Assembly: GCF_003990975.1 (NCBI RefSeq) | Contig: NZ_RZJR01000004.1 | Coordinates: forward strand, 82,625 to 146,624 | Direction of reading: 5' to 3' | DNA: 64,000 bases | Source of the DNA: Cohnella sp. AR92 | GTDB taxonomy: Bacteria; Bacillota; Bacilli; Paenibacillales; Paenibacillaceae | In this document: one piece after another, positions 46,791-55,623 of the stretch | How positions within the stretch are numbered: position 1 is the stretch's first letter | Layout: each line of letters starts with the position of its first letter | Program-made: the position numbers and the translations under genes | The notes under the pieces: model-generated | Seen by the model: only the letters and a program-made list of their open reading frames with translations | Database searches by the model: none | What the model was told of the DNA's origin: nothing

Positions 46791-47102
46791 ATGTACGCAA
46801 TTATCGAAACAGGCGGCAAGCAATACAAGGTACAAGCCGGCGACGTTCTCTTCATCGAGAAGCTGAACGCGAACGAAGGCGAAAGCGTAACGTTCGACAA
46901 GGTCCTCGCTGTATCCAGCGACAAAGGCTTCGTAACCGGAGCTCCGCTCGTAGCCGGCGCATCCGTAACGGCTAAGGTCGAGAAGCACGTGAAGGGCGAG
47001 AAGATCATCGTCTTCAAGTATAAGCCTAAGAAGAACGAGCGCAAGAAGCAAGGTCATCGTCAACCGTACACGAAAGTGACGATCGAGAGCATCAAGGCGT
47101 AA
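46791..47102 (+). CDS. rplU: 50S ribosomal protein L21
   Basis: A 103-residue ribosomal protein that binds 23S rRNA. It has the typical [19 protein letters not shown] start and the basic [20 protein letters not shown] tail. The start was set at the ATG at 46791, behind GAGGAGGTG. Confidence 0.98.
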   Translation: MYAIIETGGKQYKVQAGDVLFIEKLNANEGESVTFDKVLAVSSDKGFVTGAPLVAGASVTAKVEKHVKGEKIIVFKYKPKKNERKKQGHRQPYTKVTIESIKA

Positions 47103-47114
47103 GAAGGTGCCTGA

Positions 47115-47459
47115 ATGGTTACGATCACGATCTATCGCGGAAGGGATGACCGGATCAAGCGATTCTCCGTCACGGGGCATGCTATGTACGACGATCCAGG
47201 CAAAGACATCGTATGCGCGGGCGTATCGGCTATTACGGTCGGTGCCGTCAATGCCATAGAGAAGCTGACGGGACTCGTTCCGGAGGCGGACATGAAGTCG
47301 GGCTGGTTGTCGGCAACGGCGCCTCAGAGCGAAGAAGCATACCGGAACGATCAAGTCCAATTGCTATTGGAAGGCATGATCGTCGGGCTTGAATCCATCG
47401 TAGAACAATACCGCAAGCACGTGAAGATAAAGCACGCATTAGCCAAAGAAGGAGGTTGA
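47115..47459 (+). CDS. prp: Ribosomal-processing cysteine protease Prp
   Basis: A 114-residue cysteine protease that removes the N-terminal extension of ribosomal protein L27. The catalytic pair His22 (VTGHA) and Cys34 (DIVCAGVSA) has the same numbering as in Staphylococcus aureus Prp. It lies between rplU and rpmA, as in all Bacillota that have the extended L27, and the substrate sequence is present in the next gene. Confidence 0.96.
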   Translation: MVTITIYRGRDDRIKRFSVTGHAMYDDPGKDIVCAGVSAITVGAVNAIEKLTGLVPEADMKSGWLSATAPQSEEAYRNDQVQLLLEGMIVGLESIVEQYRKHVKIKHALAKEGG

Positions 47460-47464
47460 CACTC

Positions 47465-47776
47465 ATGTTGAAACTGAATCTTCAGTTGTTCGCTTCCAAG
47501 AAGGGCGTAGGCTCGACGAAGAACGGACGCGACTCCCGCTCGCAGCGCCTCGGCGCTAAGCGCGCGGACGGTCAAACGGTAACGGCTGGTTCGATTCTCG
47601 TTCGCCAACGCGGAACGAAGATCCATCCGGGCAACAACGTAGGCATCGGCAAGGACGATACGCTGTTCGCGCTTGTCGAAGGCGTAGTCAAGTTCGAACG
47701 TTGGGGACGCGATCGCAAGAAAGTGAGCGTATACCCGGTTGAGCTGGCACCCGTTGCGGCTGCCCTGGAAGTCTAA
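47465..47776 (+). CDS. rpmA: 50S ribosomal protein L27 with cleavable N-terminus
   Basis: A 103-residue ribosomal protein whose N-terminus reaches the peptidyl transferase centre. It begins [20 protein letters not shown]: the [10 protein letters not shown] segment is the Prp cleavage motif, so mature L27 starts at Ala. The start is the ATG at 47465 after AAGGAGG, not the upstream TTG. Confidence 0.98.
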   Translation: MLKLNLQLFASKKGVGSTKNGRDSRSQRLGAKRADGQTVTAGSILVRQRGTKIHPGNNVGIGKDDTLFALVEGVVKFERWGRDRKKVSVYPVELAPVAAALEV

Positions 47777-47790
47777 TCGACTGCCATCCA

Positions 47791-47822
47791 CGAACCCCGG
47801 CCATCAGTGAGGCCGGGGTTCG
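47791..47822 (+). terminator. Hairpin after rpmA
   Basis: A perfect 12-bp GC-rich stem (cgaaccccggcc / ggccggggttcg) with an 8-base loop is followed by only a short T-poor tail. It is probably the operon terminator. Confidence 0.7.
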
Positions 47823-47825
47823 TTG

Positions 47826-47874
47826 CATGATGGCGGGAATAGCACTTTGACATATGTCTATTCCCGCCATCATG
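47826..47874. repeat. Perfect 17-bp inverted repeat before spo0B
   Basis: catgatggcgggaatag (47826-47842) and its exact complement (47858-47874) enclose a 15-base spacer that contains TTGACA (47847-47852). A TATACT lies at 47876-47881. The structure begins four bases after the rpmA hairpin. Confidence 0.9.
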
Positions 47875-47932
47875 GTATACTAGAGTTCAGAGTAGGATTT
47901 TTCCAGCCGATTACGAAACGGAGAAGTCGCGC

Positions 47933-48709
47933 ATGTCGAGAAGATTTATCGCCCGAGCGAGCGGCATCGGCCTATCTCTCCTCTTGCCCTGCTTGGCGCT
48001 GGTTTTCTGGCCTGACGAAGGATGGCTGCTCGCGTTGTTCGTCCTGTGGACGATCGCCGCCGCCGCCGTCATCATTGCGATGGCGCAACGGGAGACGAAC
48101 CGAAGGAACGAATTCGCTGTCGAATCGATGCGGATGACGACGATCAATACGGTTCGCCATCATCGGCACGATCTGATGAACGAGGTCCAGATTCTGTATG
48201 GCTATCTAAAGCTGGGCAAGCCCGATAAAGCAATCGACGTTGTGGAGAGACTAAAGAAGCAGATGGAGCAGGACAGCCGGCTGTCGCGGCTTGCGGCCCC
48301 CAAGCTGATCGCTTACCTGCTGTCTTTCCGGACGATGTGCAGCACGATGAAGCTCGAGGTCGAGGTCGCCGACGACTTTAGCCTAGACTCTGGCGGAAGC
48401 TTGGAACGAGGCAAGTTCGCCGAAGCGGTGATCGGCCTGATCGACGCCATTCGCGTTCGATCGGACGTCTCCCCGGTTGGGGAAGAGAACCGGCTGCAGC
48501 TCGTTTTCTACAGGTCGGAGAACGGCATCGAGCTGGCAATGAACTACGACGGCATGCTCGCCGCAAGAGACAGCCTTCCCTTCGAGTTGGAGCGGGTGCT
48601 TAAGGGGATCGGGCAATGGTCGGAGGAGGATCGTGAGCCGAGCTCCGGATTGTCCGATTCCAGGCAGCGGATGATCGTCGCTTTTCCTCTCAAGGAGCAA
48701 GCCGGTTAA
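47933..48709 (+). CDS. spo0B: Sporulation phosphotransferase Spo0B, membrane-anchored form
   Basis: Passes phosphate from Spo0F to Spo0A in the sporulation phosphorelay. The phospho-accepting histidine is His79 in RHHRHDLMNEVQILYGYLKL, the Spo0B/SpoOB-alpha signature. Two hydrophobic helices (about 11-26 and 31-51) precede it, so this 258-residue form is membrane anchored, unlike the soluble 192-residue B. subtilis protein. The C-terminal degenerate ATPase-like domain (about 130-255) lacks obvious kinase N/G boxes. It lies between rpmA and obg, the same place as in B. subtilis. Confidence 0.9.
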   Translation: MSRRFIARASGIGLSLLLPCLALVFWPDEGWLLALFVLWTIAAAAVIIAMAQRETNRRNEFAVESMRMTTINTVRHHRHDLMNEVQILYGYLKLGKPDKAIDVVERLKKQMEQDSRLSRLAAPKLIAYLLSFRTMCSTMKLEVEVADDFSLDSGGSLERGKFAEAVIGLIDAIRVRSDVSPVGEENRLQLVFYRSENGIELAMNYDGMLAARDSLPFELERVLKGIGQWSEEDREPSSGLSDSRQRMIVAFPLKEQAG

Positions 48710-48827
48710 CGGGACGTAAAGGGGATTGGATTCAACCTCATTGACTCCTTCCGGCTGCCTTCGCAAAGCTCAACAACGGCAAGGGACGCCGCGGGCGTCT
48801 AGGCTTGCATAACGGAGTGAATAAAGA

Positions 48828-50171
48828 ATGTTTGTAGATAAAGCGAAAATATATGTCAAAGGCGGAGACGGCGGGGACGGCTTGGTGGCGTTCCGACGCG
48901 AGCTCTACGTGCCGGAAGGCGGACCTGCGGGCGGCGACGGCGGCAAGGGCGGAGACGTGGTCTTCCGCGTCGACGAAGGCTTGCGCACCCTGATGGACTT
49001 CCGTTACCAGAAGCACTTCAAGGCTCCGCGGGGAATCAAGGGCAAGAACAAGACGCAGCATGGCGCCAACGCGGAGGATCTGATCGTTCGCGTACCGCCG
49101 GGAACGATCGTCTACGACGACGACACCGGCGAGATGCTGGCCGATCTGACGAAGCATGATCAAGCCGTCGTCATCGCCAAGGGAGGCCGAGGCGGACGGG
49201 GCAATACCCGCTTCAAGAGCCCGGCGAACACGGCTCCGGCGATCGCCGAGAACGGCGAAGAAGGCCAGGAGCGTTGGGTGACGCTCGAGCTCAAGGTCAT
49301 GGCGGATGTCGGCTTGGTCGGCTTCCCGAGCGTAGGCAAGTCGACGCTGCTCTCGGTCGTCTCCGGCGCGCAGCCGAAGATCGGAGCTTACCACTTCACG
49401 ACGATCACGCCGAACCTCGGGGTTGTCCAAGTGTCCGACGATCGAAGCTTCGTGATGGCGGACTTGCCCGGATTGATCGAAGGAGCGCACACGGGCGTCG
49501 GGCTCGGACACGAATTCCTTCGCCACGTCGAGAGAACCCGGATCATCGTTCATGTCGTGGACATGTCCGGCATGGAAGGCCGGGATCCGTACGACGACTG
49601 GGTCAAGATCAACGATGAGCTTAAGCTCTATAACGCGAAGCTGACGGAACGCCCGCAGATCGTTGCCGCGAACAAGATGGACATGCCGGATTCCGAAGAG
49701 AATCTGGCCGCGTTCAAGGAGAAAGTTCAGGCGGAGCTTCCGGATCTGGAGATCCTGCCGATCTCCTCGCTGACGCGTCAAGGGATTCCGGAGCTGCTCT
49801 ATCGCGTAGCCGATCTGCTCGATACGCTGCCTGATCCGATGGAAGTCGCCGCGGAAGAAGCCAGACTCGCCAAGGAAGCCGAAGGCGTCGTCTATCGCCT
49901 GGAGGACTCGTCGGATAACCACGAGTTCACCATCTCCCGCGACAACGAGGTTTATGTGGTGGAGAGCGAATCGATCGAGAAGCTGCTCAAGCGGACGCAG
50001 TTCGCTTCTTACGAGGCGGTTATGCGCTTCGGCCGGATTCTGCGCAACGCCGGCGTGGATGCCGAGCTTCGGAAGAGGGGCGCGAAGGACGGGGACACGA
50101 TCCGAATCGGGGACTTCGAATTCGAGTTCTTCGAGGGCGGCACGGACTCCTATCTGTACGAGGAACGTTGA
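48828..50171 (+). CDS. obgE: GTPase ObgE/CgtA
   Basis: Large-subunit assembly GTPase that also affects sporulation onset. The 447-residue protein has a glycine-rich Obg domain (about 1-158, [20 protein letters not shown]), a G domain (G1 [13 protein letters not shown]3 [11 protein letters not shown]4 NKMD) and a C-terminal OCT domain (about 350-430). It follows spo0B, as in B. subtilis, with GGAGTGA before the ATG. Confidence 0.97.
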   Translation: MFVDKAKIYVKGGDGGDGLVAFRRELYVPEGGPAGGDGGKGGDVVFRVDEGLRTLMDFRYQKHFKAPRGIKGKNKTQHGANAEDLIVRVPPGTIVYDDDTGEMLADLTKHDQAVVIAKGGRGGRGNTRFKSPANTAPAIAENGEEGQERWVTLELKVMADVGLVGFPSVGKSTLLSVVSGAQPKIGAYHFTTITPNLGVVQVSDDRSFVMADLPGLIEGAHTGVGLGHEFLRHVERTRIIVHVVDMSGMEGRDPYDDWVKINDELKLYNAKLTERPQIVAANKMDMPDSEENLAAFKEKVQAELPDLEILPISSLTRQGIPELLYRVADLLDTLPDPMEVAAEEARLAKEAEGVVYRLEDSSDNHEFTISRDNEVYVVESESIEKLLKRTQFASYEAVMRFGRILRNAGVDAELRKRGAKDGDTIRIGDFEFEFFEGGTDSYLYEER

Positions 50172-50201
50172 TCCGGAGCAGCACGCCTGACGGCGACGAT
50201 G

Positions 50202-50236
50202 ACCAATCGGGGATAACCCCCCGGTTGGTTTTTTTG
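50202..50236 (+). terminator. Strong terminator after obgE
   Basis: An 11-bp stem (accaatcgggg / ccccggttggt with one G-T pair) is followed by eight T residues. Confidence 0.95.
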
Positions 50237-50276
50237 TAAACGGGCAGCCGTTGAGCGCGAATCGTCGGTTTACCTA

Positions 50277-50305
50277 TTGCCGAGGTCACGTTCATCCGAT
50301 ATAAT
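50277..50305 (+). promoter_or_regulatory. Promoter of the pheB-hom-thrB-pheA unit
   Basis: TTGCCG (50277-50282) and a consensus TATAAT (50300-50305) are separated by 17 bases, 43 bases before pheB. Confidence 0.75.
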
Positions 50306-50348
50306 GTCCACTATACACAAACAATCGTCTTTCCTGGGAGGACGTAAT

Positions 50349-50786
50349 ATGGCAGAGCAATATTATGTCGTTCGCGAGGATTTACTGCCGGAAGGCATCC
50401 TGAAGACGGAGCAGGCCAAGGAGCTCCTCCGCAGGGGAGAAGCGGCTACCGTTCACGAGGCGGCGGAGAAGGTCGGGCTCAGCAGAAGCGCCTTCTATAA
50501 GTATAAAGACGGCGTCTATCCTCTGGAGCAGAATTCCAGAGAGCGCATGGTTACGCTATCCATGGATCTGGAGCATCGTTCGGGCGTCTTGTCCAAGGTT
50601 CTGGGGATGCTTGCGTTAAGCGAAGGGAACGTCTTGACGATCTCCCAGTCCATCCCCCTTCAAGGGTTGGCTAACGTCGTCTTGTCATTGGACATATCCG
50701 GCCTGTCCGGGCCGTTCTCGGACTTGATCGAGCAATTGAAGGCGATCGACGGAGTCAAGCGTACGCACATTGTCGGGCGCAGTTGA
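50349..50786 (+). CDS. pheB: ACT domain-containing protein PheB
   Basis: A 145-residue protein with a small helix-turn-helix-like N-terminal part (TVHEAAEKVGLSRSAFYKYK) and a C-terminal ACT domain (about 70-142) of the type that binds amino acids. It precedes pheA in Bacillus, and here precedes hom-thrB-pheA; a role in sensing phenylalanine or threonine is inferred. The start at 50349 follows GGGAGGACG. The longer frame from 50277 overlaps the promoter and is rejected. Confidence 0.92.
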   Translation: MAEQYYVVREDLLPEGILKTEQAKELLRRGEAATVHEAAEKVGLSRSAFYKYKDGVYPLEQNSRERMVTLSMDLEHRSGVLSKVLGMLALSEGNVLTISQSIPLQGLANVVLSLDISGLSGPFSDLIEQLKAIDGVKRTHIVGRS

Positions 50787-50878
50787 AGCATTCGCCATGG
50801 CGAGGCGGGAACGTCCGATGTCTTCATACTTACGAACCTAATTGATTTTATGCACCACCATGAGGAGGAGCTATCAAG

Positions 50879-52165
50879 ATGAAGCCCGTTAAAGTAGGAT
50901 TGCTTGGATTAGGCACGGTCGGCACGGGGGTCGTTCGCATCGTGGAAGGCCACCAGGAGGATCTCCAGAGCCAGGTGGGCTCTCCGATCTCCATCTCCAA
51001 GATTCTGGTGAAGGATCGCTCCAAATCCCGCAGCATCGCCGTGGACGCCTCCAAGCTGACGGAGGACCCATGGGAGATCGTCCGCGATCCGGAGATCGAT
51101 ATTATCGTCGAGGTGATGGGCGGCATCGGTTCGACGAAGGAATATATTCTGGAGGCGCTGGAGCGCGGCAAGCATGTCGTAACGGCAAACAAAGACCTGA
51201 TGGCGCTGCATGGCCAGGAGATTCTGGCGAAGGCGAGCGAGAAGGGCTGCGACGTTCTGTACGAGGCGAGCGTTGCCGGCGGCATCCCGATCATCCGGAC
51301 GCTGATCGAAGGGTTCTCCTCCGACCGGATCACGAAGATCATGGGGATCGTCAACGGCACGACCAACTACATCCTGACGAAGATGAGCCAGGAAGGCGCC
51401 GCTTATGCGGACGTGCTGAAGGAAGCCCAAGCGCTGGGCTACGCCGAAGCCGATCCGACCTCGGATGTCGAAGGGCTGGACGCCGCTCGCAAAATGACGA
51501 TTCTAGCCACGCTCGGCTTCCGCTCGAACGTGGCTCTGGACGACGTCGACGTGAGAGGGATCAGCTCGGTGACGCAAGAGGACATTCAGTATGCCCAGCG
51601 CCTCGGCTATGAAGTGAAGCTGCTCGGCATCGCCGAGAGGCAGGACGACTTCATCAGCGTAAGCGTGCAGCCGACCATGATCAAGAAGAGCCATCCGATC
51701 GCTTCGGTAAACGGAGTGTTCAATGCGGTGTACGTATACGGAGAAGCGGTAGGAGAGACGATGTTCTACGGTCCGGGCGCAGGCGCGATGCCGACGGCGA
51801 CGTCGGTCGTATCCGACCTGGTGGCCGTTATCAAGAACTCCAAGCTGGGCGTGAACGGACGCCAAGCGGCGCTGACTTACAAGGAGAAGAAGCTTAAATC
51901 CGACGAACAGATCGCTTCGAGGTACTTCCTTCTGCTTCATGTCGAAGACCGAGCAGGCGTGCTCGCGCAGATCGCGAACGTGTTCTCCCGCGTCGAGATG
52001 AGCATCGAATCGGTCATGCAGCCGGCCGCTCCGGATCAATACGGCGCCGAGCTGATCATTACGACGCATAACGCCTCCAAAGCTTCCCTGAATCAAGTGC
52101 TAGGCGAGTTCGAGAAGCTGTCGGCCATCCGCCGGGTCAAGAGCGTTTATCGGGTCGAAGGCTGA
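50879..52165 (+). CDS. hom: Homoserine dehydrogenase
   Basis: NAD(P)H-dependent reduction of aspartate semialdehyde to homoserine, the branch point to threonine and methionine. The 428-residue protein has the Rossmann motif LLGLGTVGTGVV, the catalytic region ANKDLMALHGQEIL and YEASVAGGIPIIRTL, and a C-terminal ACT domain (about 350-428) for threonine feedback. GAGGAGGAG lies before the ATG. It is followed by thrB; thrC is not in this cluster. Confidence 0.96.
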   Translation: MKPVKVGLLGLGTVGTGVVRIVEGHQEDLQSQVGSPISISKILVKDRSKSRSIAVDASKLTEDPWEIVRDPEIDIIVEVMGGIGSTKEYILEALERGKHVVTANKDLMALHGQEILAKASEKGCDVLYEASVAGGIPIIRTLIEGFSSDRITKIMGIVNGTTNYILTKMSQEGAAYADVLKEAQALGYAEADPTSDVEGLDAARKMTILATLGFRSNVALDDVDVRGISSVTQEDIQYAQRLGYEVKLLGIAERQDDFISVSVQPTMIKKSHPIASVNGVFNAVYVYGEAVGETMFYGPGAGAMPTATSVVSDLVAVIKNSKLGVNGRQAALTYKEKKLKSDEQIASRYFLLLHVEDRAGVLAQIANVFSRVEMSIESVMQPAAPDQYGAELIITTHNASKASLNQVLGEFEKLSAIRRVKSVYRVEG

Positions 52166-52221
52166 TAAGCGGCAAGCCGGTCTCATACGATTCTTCCTAT
52201 TCCTACAGAAGAGGTAGCAAA

Positions 52222-53259
52222 ATGAAACTAGATCAGCACCAAACGTTAGGAGCCCCGTCCGTGAAGGATCGAGTCGTCGTTCGGGTTCCAGCCAGCACCG
52301 CTAATCTGGGGCCAGGCTTCGATTCGCTGGGCATGGCCTTGTCTTTGTTCTCTTGGGTCGATCTTCGCCCTTCGAATGCAGGGGAAGGCACCACCGTCAC
52401 GCTCTTGGGCGATCAGACCCAAGGGCTGGCGACAGACAAATCCAATCTGGTGTACAACGTAGCCCAGAAGGTATTCGCCAGAGCCGGAGTGGAGCTGCCG
52501 GAGCTTCACATCACGCTTCGCAGCGACATTCCTCTTACCCGCGGCTTGGGCAGCAGCGCCTCCGCCATCGTCGGGGCGCTCGTCGCCGCCAACGAGCTGA
52601 TCGGCTCTCCGCTCTCGCTCGACGAATTGTTCCAGATGGCAACCGCGCAGGAGAAGCATCCGGACAACGTGGGCGCTTCCTTGTATGGCGGCATCATCGC
52701 GGCCGCGTGGGACGGCACCCGGGCGGAGGCGGTTCGCCTGGAGCCGCCTCAAGGGCTGGAAGCTCTTGTCGTGATCCCGGAATTCGAGCTGTCGACGAAG
52801 AAGGCGAGGACGGTACTGCCTCAGCAGCTGTCCATGCAGGACGCCGTATTCAACGTCAGTCACAGCTCGCTTCTGACGGCGGCGCTGGCGACCGGCCGCT
52901 TGGATCTGCTGCGGCACGCGATGAGGGACAAGCTTCATCAGCCTTACCGGGCTGCGCTTGTTCCCGGCATGGACGTCATTCTCCGCGATGCCGCCGATCA
53001 TGGCGCCCTTGGAGCGGTATTGTCCGGAGCGGGACCGACGCTTCTGCTGCTGGCGGATTCCGCCGTCTCGGACCGCGAAGAGATGATTCGCTTCGTCACG
53101 GAAGTCATGGCGGAGAAGGGGATCGAAGTCACGACCCGCTGGCTCCAGCCTTGGCCGCTAGGCCCGGAATCGGTCGTCCTTCGCTCGTCCGACGAGAATT
53201 TCGGCCTTGAGCTGTCGGAGATTCTGCCGGTTCCCGTCGGGACGGAGGTGCAGCCGTGA
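52222..53259 (+). CDS. thrB: Homoserine kinase
   Basis: GHMP-family kinase that phosphorylates homoserine for threonine synthesis. The 345-residue protein has the motifs PASTANLGPGFDSLGMALS and the ATP loop PLTRGLGSSASAIVGALVAA. An N-terminal extension of about 15 residues precedes the fold, and the C-terminus is longer than the usual 300-310 residues. The stop overlaps the pheA start by four bases (GTGA). Confidence 0.96.
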   Translation: MKLDQHQTLGAPSVKDRVVVRVPASTANLGPGFDSLGMALSLFSWVDLRPSNAGEGTTVTLLGDQTQGLATDKSNLVYNVAQKVFARAGVELPELHITLRSDIPLTRGLGSSASAIVGALVAANELIGSPLSLDELFQMATAQEKHPDNVGASLYGGIIAAAWDGTRAEAVRLEPPQGLEALVVIPEFELSTKKARTVLPQQLSMQDAVFNVSHSSLLTAALATGRLDLLRHAMRDKLHQPYRAALVPGMDVILRDAADHGALGAVLSGAGPTLLLLADSAVSDREEMIRFVTEVMAEKGIEVTTRWLQPWPLGPESVVLRSSDENFGLELSEILPVPVGTEVQP

Positions 53260-54131
53260 CCAATGCCCCTCGAGTAGCCAGCCTCCCCCGAGGAACGTTC
53301 TCGGACGAAGCCGCCCGTTACTTTTTCCGCGATCGTGAGATCCATCAAACCTATTATAAAATCATCTCGGACGTCTTCCGTTCGACAGAGCGCGGAGACA
53401 CGGACTGGAGCGTCATCCCGATCGAGAATACGATCGACGGTTCCGTCAGCCTGCATACGGATTGGCTCGTTCACGAAGTAGACCTGCCGATCCGCGCCGA
53501 ATGGGTCTATCCTGCCGTGCAGAATCTGGTCGGCCGGAGAACCGAGCTTGCGAACGACAACGGAGAATGGCAGCCGGAGAGAATCACGAAGGTTCTGAGC
53601 CATCCGGTCGCCATGGCGCAATGCTACGATTTTCTCCGGGGGACGCTGCCGCATGCCGAGCAAGAGACGGTCAGCAGTACCTCCGAAGCGATCAAGCTCG
53701 TCTCGCAGAATCCGGACAAGGGCTGGGCCGCTATCGGCACCCGAACGGCTGCGGCGGATTACGGGCTTGACGTCCTTCAAGAGAAAGTCACCGACCATGA
53801 CAACAACTATACCCGCTTCTTGCTCGTAGGGAACAAGGAGTACGAGAATCCCGCCGCTACCGTCTACAAGACCAGCATTCTCGTCACCTTGCCGGACGAC
53901 TATCCGGGTGCTCTCCATCAGGTTCTCGCCGCGATGGCGTGGAGGAGGATCAACCTCTCGAAGATCGAATCCCGTCCGACGAAGAAGAAGCTCGGCGTCT
54001 ACTACTTCTTCATCGACATCCTGATGTCGATGGATTCCGTGCTGCTTCCGGCGGCGATCGCCGAGATCGAAGCGATCGGCTGTCAGGTTCGCGTGTTGGG
54101 CTCCTATCCGAGCCTTCCGTATGAAGGGTAA
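53256..54131 (+). CDS. pheA: Prephenate dehydratase
   Basis: Converts prephenate to phenylpyruvate in phenylalanine synthesis. The 291-residue protein has a periplasmic-binding-like catalytic domain (about 1-190) with the essential TRF motif in NNYTRFLLVG, and an ACT domain (about 205-285) with the phenylalanine-binding ESRP motif. The N-terminus has MTNAPRVASLPRGTFSDEAA in place of the usual GPxGTFSxxAA. The start is a GTG overlapping the thrB stop. It is the last host gene before the integrated element. Confidence 0.96.
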   Translation: MTNAPRVASLPRGTFSDEAARYFFRDREIHQTYYKIISDVFRSTERGDTDWSVIPIENTIDGSVSLHTDWLVHEVDLPIRAEWVYPAVQNLVGRRTELANDNGEWQPERITKVLSHPVAMAQCYDFLRGTLPHAEQETVSSTSEAIKLVSQNPDKGWAAIGTRTAAADYGLDVLQEKVTDHDNNYTRFLLVGNKEYENPAATVYKTSILVTLPDDYPGALHQVLAAMAWRRINLSKIESRPTKKKLGVYYFFIDILMSMDSVLLPAAIAEIEAIGCQVRVLGSYPSLPYEG

Positions 54132-54156
54132 AAATATAATGTTCGCAGATCCTAAG

Positions 54157-54198
54157 TCTCCGCTGCGGCCGTCACGGCTATGGCGGAGATTTTCTTTT
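54157..54198 (+). terminator. Terminator after pheA
   Basis: The stem tctccgc / gcggaga with an inner ccg / cgg pair is followed by ttttctttt. It marks the end of the host operon, and the element's left end is near here. Confidence 0.85.
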
Positions 54199-54310
54199 GG
54201 GTCGGTCAGATTTTTCGCCGGATGGATGTCAAACGCCTACTTCCTGCATAGGATGTTCGATCCCGGGAATCCTTGATATTACGGGGTTCTGTTCGAAGCG
54301 AGAGCGGAGT

Positions 54311-54330
54311 TGTTGCAAATTTGTTGCAAA
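54311..54330. repeat. Direct repeat near the integrase, candidate attachment or arm site
   Basis: tgttgcaaa occurs at 54311 and 54322, an 11-base spacing (one helical turn), between the pheA terminator and the integrase stop. It may be the attL core or integrase arm sites. The matching attR would be outside the window. Confidence 0.4.
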
Positions 54331-54399
54331 AAATGTTCAAATTGCACGCGAAGTGAAGACAATTCCTTGTAAGTATGCTTCGTGTTTGAGAGGTGCAGT

Positions 54400-55620
54400 T
54401 CATTGCTGTATAGCTGTTTTAGGATTGAAGATGAGCGCCTCCAGCTTATCCGCAGCGGATTGGTCAGCAGAACGGAGAGCGTGCCCATATATATTCATCG
54501 TCGTCGTTATGTTGCCGTGACCGAGCCGTTCGGAGATAATCTTCGCATGAACGCCCTGGCTAATCAGAAGCGTTGCAGACGTGTGTCGCAGATCGTGGAA
54601 TCGGATTCGTCGGAGTCCATTACCTTCAAGGAACAGCCGGAACCACTGATTCGGACTATGATGGTGAAACGGTGTTCCGTCTGCATTGCTGAAAACGAAG
54701 TTCCATTCTCGGCCTAGCTTGTCCTTACCGTTCCATGCGTCGCCCAGCTTGTCCCGTTCCTTCGCTCGATAAGCGTAGTATTCACGCAACTCCTCAAGCA
54801 CAGAGGCGGATAGCGCAAGTTTGCGTTTTCCGTTCTTTGTTTTTGGTTCTTTAATGATGATCTCGCCTTTGCTGGCGTGGACAAGCGTTTGGGAGACCTC
54901 AATAATACCGTTCTTCCAATCGATATGCTTCCATTCCAGGCCCAACAATTCGCCTCGTCTCATGCCTGTCATTAGCGCTATGGTTATCATCATGCGCCAG
55001 TGATACGGCTCGCTCTGGGCCGCTCTGAGCATACGGTGAACTTCGTGTTCATCGAAGGGGTGGAACTCTTGATGACTCACCTTGGGCTTTTTAATGGTGA
55101 CGACAGGGCTGTTCTTGATGATCCGCCATTCCACGGCCCGATTAAAGATGTTCATTAGGATACGACGGTTCATATCGATCGTGCTCGAGGATAGGCCACC
55201 TGTTCCCTTTACCTTCTTTTCGCGCTCGAGTTTGTCCAGGTAATTGACGATGTTAAGAGGCTTGATGTCCTCTAACTTCATACCGCCGAACTCCGGTATG
55301 AGACGTGTCTTAAGCTGCGCATCGTAGGCTGCCAAAGACTTAAATGCCAGATGCTTCACTGCATATTTCTGCCGCCATTCCTCTATGAACGCTCCGAACG
55401 TCATTTTCTCCGGTTTGATGTATTCCCCAGATTCCACTTCTTCCCGGAACTTCACGTATTCGGCGTCTAAATAGTCCTGCAGCCGCTTCTTTGTCTTCAA
55501 TAAGGCCGGATCATCAACTGTAACCGTCTTGAACCTACGGATGTATTTGCCGTTCGCGTCCTTGCCGGCCATAACTGTGAGCAACCATGAGTTTTCTCCA
55601 CGCTGGCGTATGCTAGCCAT
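54400..55620 (-). CDS. int: Tyrosine recombinase / site-specific integrase
   Basis: Catalyses integration and excision of the element. The 406-residue protein has an N-terminal AP2-like arm-binding region (about 1-50), a SAM-like core-binding domain (about 72-170) and the catalytic domain (about 185-395). The active residues are Arg221 (TGMRRGELL), His342 and Arg345 (RFHDLRHTSATLL), His368 (ERLGHGN) and Tyr378 (MNIYGHA). All are intact, so it is probably functional. It is at the left end next to the host pheA, transcribed towards the junction, and starts just after the repressor stop. Confidence 0.95.
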   Translation of the reverse strand: MASIRQRGENSWLLTVMAGKDANGKYIRRFKTVTVDDPALLKTKKRLQDYLDAEYVKFREEVESGEYIKPEKMTFGAFIEEWRQKYAVKHLAFKSLAAYDAQLKTRLIPEFGGMKLEDIKPLNIVNYLDKLEREKKVKGTGGLSSSTIDMNRRILMNIFNRAVEWRIIKNSPVVTIKKPKVSHQEFHPFDEHEVHRMLRAAQSEPYHWRMMITIALMTGMRRGELLGLEWKHIDWKNGIIEVSQTLVHASKGEIIIKEPKTKNGKRKLALSASVLEELREYYAYRAKERDKLGDAWNGKDKLGREWNFVFSNADGTPFHHHSPNQWFRLFLEGNGLRRIRFHDLRHTSATLLISQGVHAKIISERLGHGNITTTMNIYGHALRSADQSAADKLEALIFNPKTAIQQ

Positions 55621-55623
55621 ACA

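Noticed and set aside
54252-54290. tRNA-like sequence (gttcgatcccgggaatcc) near the element's left end
   Set aside because: It resembles a T-arm, but the stem bases do not pair correctly and no acceptor, D or anticodon arm is present, so it is not a tRNA gene or a clear remnant.
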